This document shows positions 59,318 to 64,000 of a stretch of 64,000 bases of DNA, in pieces. The stretch lies in the NCBI RefSeq assembly GCF_022346605.1, contig NZ_JAKRNT010000010.1, positions 124,001 to 188,000 on the forward strand, in the 5' to 3' direction. The translations under genes and the position numbers were made by a program. The DNA comes from Sporosarcina sp. ACRSL. GTDB taxonomy: Bacteria > Bacillota > Bacilli > Bacillales_A > Planococcaceae. The number at the start of each line of letters is the position of its first letter. Positions within the stretch are counted from its first letter, which is position 1. The notes under the pieces were generated by a model. That model did no database searches, was not told the origin of the DNA, and saw only the letters and a program-made list of their open reading frames with translations.

Positions 59318-59436
59318 GATCATAACTTAGCCAAACTCGCTCATAACTACTTCCAACTCGAGCATAACTGAGCTAAACTCGCGCATATCATCATCGAACT
59401 CAAGCATAACCTAGCTTAACTCGCGCAAAACTCATC
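59318..59436 (+). repeat. Phased degenerate repeat array, 21-bp period, six units
   Basis: Core (C/G)(A/C/T)GCATAACT with variants: GCA or TCA begins at 59320, 59341, 59362, 59383, 59404 and 59425, exactly 21 bases apart. The array shares its core (CTCGCGCATAACT) and unit length with 29598-29720, while the spacer bases differ. Confidence 0.8.
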
Positions 59437-59449
59437 AAACTAGGGGCGT

Positions 59450-59490
59450 AACAAAAATAAAAGCCGATTGCTAGAATTAGCAATCGGCTT
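59450..59490 (-). terminator. VOC gene terminator
   Basis: Perfect 13-bp stem AAGCCGATTGCTA with a four-base loop and TTTTATTTTTG on the minus strand. Confidence 0.9.
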
Positions 59491-59496
59491 ACGCTT

Positions 59497-60147
59497 TTAG
59501 GCTAACGAAAGTTTGCCTTCTTCATCCAACTGTATACGCGTGTCGTTCCAAGTGAGTTCGAGCGGGTAGGTTTCCGATATTTTTTTCGAAAAGTACCATC
59601 GGCGGCTTGGGGGGACAAGGACGAGGAACGTGTCCCCCCGGCCTAGGAAATTCAATTCATCCGGATTCACTTTGGTACCGTTCCGTAATGGAATTCCGAG
59701 ATCTTGCAGCTCGTCTCCCACTTCTGCCACATGCGGTGTCGTGATGCTCATCTCGCTAATATTCAAAAACGATTCTTTTGATAAATCTCCGAAAAGATCA
59801 CGTTTTCTACGGCCAATCAGTTCAACGATATTTCCGGCCGGATCTTCGAAATACATGGCATCAGCGTCAAAAAATTGGAAGTATACTTCATCCTGCCCTT
59901 CCTCGCGATTGAGTGTCACTCTCTCCTGTATCCAATATTTCATCATGGAAAATTGATTGCCAGGAATGTTGATGGCGAAATGATAAAAAGCCGGTTGCTC
60001 ACTATGTTTAAATGTGAGCAGCGATTCGCCGATCTTGACTGTAAACTGCTCATCCGTCGTTTCCGTCATATCGAGTTCCAACACATTTCCGTAGAAACGT
60101 CGTAATGCTTTTATGTTATCTGTATATAATGTTGCGGACTTGATCAT
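59497..60147 (-). CDS. VOC/glyoxalase-family protein
   Basis: 216-residue protein with two beta-alpha-beta-beta-beta halves. Half one (about 1-110) starts MIKSATLYTDNIKALRRFYGNVLELDM and ends AMYFEDPAGNIVELIGRR, the classical VOC pattern with a metal-ligand Glu (NIVELIGRR); half two is divergent (ISEMSITTPHVAEVGDELQDLGI). Metal or small-molecule binding likely; substrate unknown. ATGA overlap with the upstream membrane gene. Confidence 0.85.
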   Translation of the reverse strand: MIKSATLYTDNIKALRRFYGNVLELDMTETTDEQFTVKIGESLLTFKHSEQPAFYHFAINIPGNQFSMMKYWIQERVTLNREEGQDEVYFQFFDADAMYFEDPAGNIVELIGRRKRDLFGDLSKESFLNISEMSITTPHVAEVGDELQDLGIPLRNGTKVNPDELNFLGRGDTFLVLVPPSRRWYFSKKISETYPLELTWNDTRIQLDEEGKLSLA

Positions 60148-60440
60148 CTCTCGTTCTCCCCTACCTCTGATTCTTTATTTAATCTGTTCAGACCTTTGTA
60201 CATCACTAATAGTACTACATAAATAAGTAATGCCCCGAAAAGAAGATTCCATAGGTCGAAAAATAAATCTCCGAAATGGGTTGGTTGAAATAGTTCCGAT
60301 GCTAACGTAATTGAAGACTCTCCAGTATACTCCAACCATGCGAGTGGCCACCCAAATCCATATTCAGTTCCCGGAAGGATAAAGGCGGAAGCCACTGCTA
60401 GTACGACACTTAGTGCAAACATCTTTTTATATTTCAACAA
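60144..60440 (-). CDS. Small membrane protein of unknown function
   Basis: 98 residues with two hydrophobic helices (about 5-24 and 62-82) and a Trp-rich loop (YGFGWPLAWLEYTGE). Not recognised. It overlaps the VOC gene by four bases (ATGA), so the two are translated together. Confidence 0.75.
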   Translation of the reverse strand: MLKYKKMFALSVVLAVASAFILPGTEYGFGWPLAWLEYTGESSITLASELFQPTHFGDLFFDLWNLLFGALLIYVVLLVMYKGLNRLNKESEVGENER

Positions 60441-60545
60441 ACCGACTTCCCCTCCTTAAATTGTTCGGGACAATTTCAAGAATACTTGTTAAACTACTCT
60501 ATAACAATCTTACCATATATTATGAAAGAAAATGGAGTGATTCTG

Positions 60546-61565
60546 ATGATCCGCTATCCGGAACCATTGCGACAAGGAGGTACAATCGGTGTGACCGCCC
60601 CGTCTTCAGGTGTTGATGAAAGTCTTCACCAATTAGTTCATCGGGCAAAACACCAGTTTGAAAAAAGAGGGTATCCTGTAAATGTCGGTAACACCGTCTG
60701 GACGCAAAACAAGGCCGCTTCAGCGGCGAAAGAAATTCGTGCTGCAGAGCTCATGGAAATGTTCAAGAATTCAGAAATTAACGCAATCATTCCTCCATGG
60801 GGCGGCGAAATCCTCATGGAGATCTTGCACCTCATTGATTGGGATGAAATAAAGCCAAAATGGATTTTAGGCTATTCGGATCTGAGCACGTTCCTCTTTG
60901 CATTGACAGTTAAAACTGGAATTGCCACAGCGCACGGACCAAATCTCGTTGAATTGCGGAGTGATGAATGGGAGCCTGTTGCCAGTCAGTTCATGAATGT
61001 ATTGCAAGCTCCTGCAGGCTCAAGCATTGAACAGCTTTCATCTAAAAAGTTCCAATCCAAGTGGCAGCATGATGCACCGGATGACCCGTATGTATATAAA
61101 CTGGATTCACCAACTGAATGGAAGGTGCTTGGCGAAGATACGATCGAATTGGAAGGTCGTTTCTTAGGCGGTTGCATCGATACAATCCGCCACCTCGTCG
61201 GGACTCCTTATGGCGATATCGCATCTTTCCAGAATAACTTCCTGAACGATGAGCCGATTTTATGGTATTTCGAGAACTGTGAAATGAACGCTACCGATTT
61301 TCATCGGACAATGCTCCAATTTGTCTATGCGGGTTGGTTCGAGAATGCGGCGGGCATCATTTTCGGTCGCTCCCCTGCTGGGCAGGAAGTGAAAGGATTC
61401 ACTGTCTTGGATTCAATGGAAAGAATCAAAGACTTAACTGGATTGCCGATTATTTACGATGCCGATCTAGGCCATGTCCCTCCTCAAATTACTTTTGTGA
61501 ATGGGGCGAGCGGAAAAGTATTTGTCGAAAACGGGAAAGGACACGTAACAACTTCACTTCGCTAA
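60546..61565 (+). CDS. S66-family LD-carboxypeptidase (MccF-like)
   Basis: 339-residue peptidase; nucleophile Ser in GYSDLS, with Glu and His (ADLGHVPPQ) completing a Ser-Glu-His triad. Homologous to LD-carboxypeptidase LdcA and to MccF, the immunity enzyme against microcin C7-type peptide-nucleotides. ATG at MIRYPEPL eight bases after GGAG. Single gene on the plus strand, opening a plus-strand run of three. Confidence 0.9.
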   Translation: MIRYPEPLRQGGTIGVTAPSSGVDESLHQLVHRAKHQFEKRGYPVNVGNTVWTQNKAASAAKEIRAAELMEMFKNSEINAIIPPWGGEILMEILHLIDWDEIKPKWILGYSDLSTFLFALTVKTGIATAHGPNLVELRSDEWEPVASQFMNVLQAPAGSSIEQLSSKKFQSKWQHDAPDDPYVYKLDSPTEWKVLGEDTIELEGRFLGGCIDTIRHLVGTPYGDIASFQNNFLNDEPILWYFENCEMNATDFHRTMLQFVYAGWFENAAGIIFGRSPAGQEVKGFTVLDSMERIKDLTGLPIIYDADLGHVPPQITFVNGASGKVFVENGKGHVTTSLR

Positions 61566-61633
61566 AGACAACTCTGGCTGACTTTTCTGTCAGTTGACGA
61601 TAGAATGGGAGAAAGAACTTTTTAAGGGGGAGT

Positions 61634-62662
61634 ATGACATTGCCAATAGAATTTCGCAAACACGATGAATTTTTCACATTTCATGATCCTATGCAAGACG
61701 GGAAATTGATTGATCGGAAGACTGAAATAAGATTCGATCCGTTGACCAGGGAAACGTCCCGGATCATTTTCGATCCGGGTGCACCTTTCGTTCCGAAGGA
61801 TTATTCGGAGCTTGCCAAGGCAACGGAAGGGAGTAAATGTCCTTTTTGCGCTGAAAATATATCAAAAATCACACCGCGGTTCCCCGATGAACTCGTGGAA
61901 GGTGGACGGTTCGTCGGCAAGGAAGCGGTCGTTTTCCCGAATTTGTTCCCTTATAGTAAGCATAATGCCGTCGTTCGCATGTCAGAGAAGCATTATGTGA
62001 AGCTTGAAGAATTTACGGAAACGCTAATCTCAGATGCATTTAAAGCTGCACATCAGTATAGTAAGAATGTGTTAGAGTTCGACCCGAAAACTGAATATAT
62101 TTCGATCAATTGGAACTACTTGCCTCCATCTGGGGGGAGCATCCTTCATCCACATATTCATGTATTGGCTTCTGAACAACCGACGAATTACCAAGCGACG
62201 ATCACATCGAATAGTCATGATTTCCATGAAAAAGAAGGACACAATTACTTTACTTCACTTGTCGCTGAAGAAAGCACGCTTCGTGAACGTTGGATCGGAA
62301 AAAAAGGCTCCATTAACTGGATACATGCCTTTGCACCAAAAGGTCATTGTGACTTTATCGGTGTTTTTGAAGCTTCTTCTTTCCCTGAACTGGCGAGTAG
62401 CGGCTATGATGACCTTGCAAACAGTCTCCTCCGCTTCTTCCGTTATTTCAAGGAAATTGGAATCGAAAGCTTCAATGCATCGTTGTTCATCCCAGTGAAA
62501 AAGCATTCTGCAGAGCAGGTTCATTTCCGGTTGATTCCCCGCATGACGATCGGGATGCTCGACACCAGTGATATGAACGTTTTCAATTATTTGCATGGCG
62601 AGCCTCTATCGTTGAAAGTACCTGAGGAAGTCGCAAAGGAAGCGGCAAAATTCTTTTCTTGA
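61634..62662 (+). CDS. GalT/HIT-superfamily protein (DUF4931-like)
   Basis: 342-residue protein. A zinc-type CPFC (about residue 69) and the histidine motif HPHIHV near 173-178 characterise the galactose-1-phosphate uridylyltransferase/HIT superfamily; true GalT has HPHCQ at this place. Likely an adenylyl- or uridylyltransferase on an unknown substrate. ATG three to five bases after GGGGG; a TTG two codons on has better spacing. Overlaps or adjoins the next gene. Confidence 0.8.
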   Translation: MTLPIEFRKHDEFFTFHDPMQDGKLIDRKTEIRFDPLTRETSRIIFDPGAPFVPKDYSELAKATEGSKCPFCAENISKITPRFPDELVEGGRFVGKEAVVFPNLFPYSKHNAVVRMSEKHYVKLEEFTETLISDAFKAAHQYSKNVLEFDPKTEYISINWNYLPPSGGSILHPHIHVLASEQPTNYQATITSNSHDFHEKEGHNYFTSLVAEESTLRERWIGKKGSINWIHAFAPKGHCDFIGVFEASSFPELASSGYDDLANSLLRFFRYFKEIGIESFNASLFIPVKKHSAEQVHFRLIPRMTIGMLDTSDMNVFNYLHGEPLSLKVPEEVAKEAAKFFS

Positions 62663-62679
62663 AAGGATGCAGCTTAGTT

Positions 62680-63459
62680 TTGAATAAGACAGTCGTTGAC
62701 AAAGTCGGACGCAAAGTTACATTTTCATACCCACCGAAACGAATTGTCTCTTTGTGCCCCGGCATTACAGATACATTGCTGGCGCTTGACCTGGACAATG
62801 AAATTGTCGGCAGAACCCGCTTTTGCATCCATCCGAAAGATAAGGTCAACAATATAGTAACGGTCGCAGGCACAAAAGATATTAAGATGGAATCAATCCA
62901 ACATGTACAACCCGACCTCATCATCGCGGAAAAAGAAGAAAACACGAAAGAAATCGTGGAAGAGCTGGAGAAACACTTCCCCGTCTACGTCGCCGAAGTC
63001 CAATCGGTCGATGATGCATTCCGGATGATAGAGGATATGGGAAACTTGACAGATCGAAGCGAAGCAGCCGGAATCTTACTGAACTCGATCCGACAACAAT
63101 TCGAGGGATTGCCGACATACCCTGGGAAGCGTATCGGCTATGTCATTTGGAGAAAACCGTATATGGTTGTTGGAAAAAATACTTATATTAATTCACTGTT
63201 AGAAAAAATGGGGTTCATCAATCCATTCATTGAAACTGACAGCAGGTATCCAGTCGTTACAGCTAACGAATTTCGCAAAGCAAAATTAGATTACGTATTA
63301 TTGGCATCGGAGCCCTTCCCGTTTAAAGAAAAACATTTCAATGAATTTCTGGGCATGATGCCTAACGCCCAACCAATCCTAGTTGACGGCGAAATGTTCT
63401 GGTATGGACCGAGGATGCTGGAGGCGGCGGATTATTTTCAACAGCATCTAGATTTATAA
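62680..63459 (+). CDS. BtuF-like substrate-binding protein without signal peptide
   Basis: About 259 residues of the periplasmic-binding-protein (cobalamin/iron-chelate) fold: TVVDKVGRKVTFSYPPKRIVSLCPGITDTLLAL then VAGTKDIKMESIQHVQPDLIIAEKEEN. There is no signal peptide, lipobox or adjacent permease/ATPase, so it is probably cytoplasmic. I place the start at the TTG at 62680; a TTG at 62659 would overlap the upstream stop. Ligand unknown. Confidence 0.8.
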   Translation: MNKTVVDKVGRKVTFSYPPKRIVSLCPGITDTLLALDLDNEIVGRTRFCIHPKDKVNNIVTVAGTKDIKMESIQHVQPDLIIAEKEENTKEIVEELEKHFPVYVAEVQSVDDAFRMIEDMGNLTDRSEAAGILLNSIRQQFEGLPTYPGKRIGYVIWRKPYMVVGKNTYINSLLEKMGFINPFIETDSRYPVVTANEFRKAKLDYVLLASEPFPFKEKHFNEFLGMMPNAQPILVDGEMFWYGPRMLEAADYFQQHLDL

Positions 63460-63480
63460 CAATTCAATTCAACAATTATG

Positions 63481-63514
63481 AAAAAGCCATCATCGACTTT
63501 GATGTTGGCTTTTG
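63481..63514. terminator. Bidirectional terminator before the serine hydrolase
   Basis: AAAAGCC-CATC/GATG-GGCTTTT hairpin between convergent genes, T-run on plus and A-run on minus. Confidence 0.8.
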
Positions 63515-63521
63515 AAATTTG

Positions 63522-64000
63522 TTACAACTCGGAGAGGTCTTTCTGCACTTTTAGACGATATTCTTTACTACCAAGTAATTTAGATTTGAACGAATTCAAA
63601 TTGTTTCGGAGGAGTATTCCCTGCCATAAACTTAGGTCATCTGTTAAGATTACCATTTCAATCTTATTGCCATTATGATCTTCTGCGTACATTGCGTCGT
63701 TTAGTACGAATGCAGTCGATCCACCTTTTGCACCAAGATGAACAAAACGCTTATGGTTGCCTTCGTATAGTTGCATTGGCCACTCAAGTAAATCCCTTGC
63801 TGTTTCAGCAGCTTTCATTGGAAGTTGATCTTTCGTAATTACCTCTAATAACTTTCCATAGTCATTGGCTGATGCACCAATTAGACGATCCGACCATACT
63901 CTTTGTACCTTTAAAGGCAATTCATACGTATAGTCTCCACTTTTGATCGTCCCTTCTTTCATTTGCTTACTTAATTTCACTGCTATCTCTCGATATTCAT
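63522..64000 (-). CDS. Serine hydrolase, class A beta-lactamase-like (5' end beyond the window)
   Basis: C-terminal part of a longer protein; the frame stays open to the window edge at 64000 with no ribosome site for a local start. The motif GAKGGSTAFVLNDAMYAE (KGGS) corresponds to the third box (K[TS]G) of class A beta-lactamases and related serine hydrolases; SxxK and SDN boxes would lie upstream, outside the window. Likely a wall or beta-lactam-related hydrolase. I cannot judge activity from the fragment. Confidence 0.75.
   Translation of the reverse strand, partial: EYREIAVKLSKQMKEGTIKSGDYTYELPLKVQRVWSDRLIGASANDYGKLLEVITKDQLPMKAAETARDLLEWPMQLYEGNHKRFVHLGAKGGSTAFVLNDAMYAEDHNGNKIEMVILTDDLSLWQGILLRNNLNSFKSKLLGSKEYRLKVQKDLSEL

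Larger units (their letters stand above)
59185..59496. other. Intergenic region with second phased array
   Basis: 312 bases between the VOC gene and yheB, both minus strand. Contains the yheB promoter region (59185-59290), the six-unit 21-bp array (59318-59436), and the VOC terminator (59450-59490). Confidence 0.75.

Overview
The window is a chromosomal segment of a low-to-mid GC, spore-forming Firmicute. Gene order and protein sequence are strongly Bacillus subtilis-like: secG-est-rnr-smpB-ssrA, cggR-gapA-pgk-tpiA-gpmI-eno, trxB-yvcIJK-whiA-crh, hprK-lgt-ppaX, ecsAB/hit/trpP/yhaH/scoC/prsA/yhaMNO, hemZ/yheA/yheB. The details (tmRNA tag, glycine-rich TPM protein, DUF445, CGCGCATAACT-type repeats) point to the Planococcaceae, most likely Sporosarcina or a close relative. 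The genus is an inference. I see no phage, conjugative element, CRISPR or rRNA.

Layout. 1-3.0 kb: two-component system with a downstream PepSY-like exported protein. 3.3-7.9 kb: trans-translation and RNA decay (ssrA, smpB, rnr) with esterase and secG. 8-15.3 kb: the glycolytic operon behind its regulator CggR, with an identifiable promoter and operator. 15.3-18.1 kb: Grx-like protein, TPM/LemA pair, clpP under CtsR control, one tRNA-Arg. 18.2-28.8 kb: envelope and carbon control (crh, whiA, glmR, rapZ, nudix, trxB, TPR protein, acetyltransferase, ppaX, gate protein, lgt, hprK). 29-36 kb: amidase, SigW-type yvlB homologue, SOS-regulated uvrBA. 36.4-50.3 kb: IDEAL protein, Ecs transporter, HIT, TRAP-regulated trpP, yhaH, a small accessory island (40.4-43.1 kb), scoC, a YjcZ-type micropeptide missing from ordinary ORF calls, prsA, and yhaM/N/O. 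50.4-64 kb: NatAB-like exporter, an XRE-controlled membrane cassette, mgsA, stressosome-like STAS protein, enoyl-CoA hydratase, hemZ, yheA/yheB, VOC protein, LD-carboxypeptidase, GalT-like enzyme, a signal-less BtuF-like protein and a truncated serine hydrolase.

How the genes work together: central glycolysis is tied to catabolite control by Crh, HPrK, PpaX and CggR. Envelope homeostasis is represented by GlmR, RapZ, Lgt, PrsA, Ecs and the SigW-type promoter. Protein and RNA quality control is represented by ClpP, tmRNA, SmpB, RNase R and YhaM.

The least-explained signals are non-coding. Three intergenic regions carry strictly phased degenerate repeat arrays: two with exactly 21-bp period and six units, one with 20-bp period and four units. 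About four copies of a ~130-bp interspersed GC-rich repeat are present, two of them inverted around an AT-rich accessory gene. A NUDIX gene is bracketed by ~65-bp direct repeats. There is also a triple 16-bp palindromic operator upstream of the XRE cassette.
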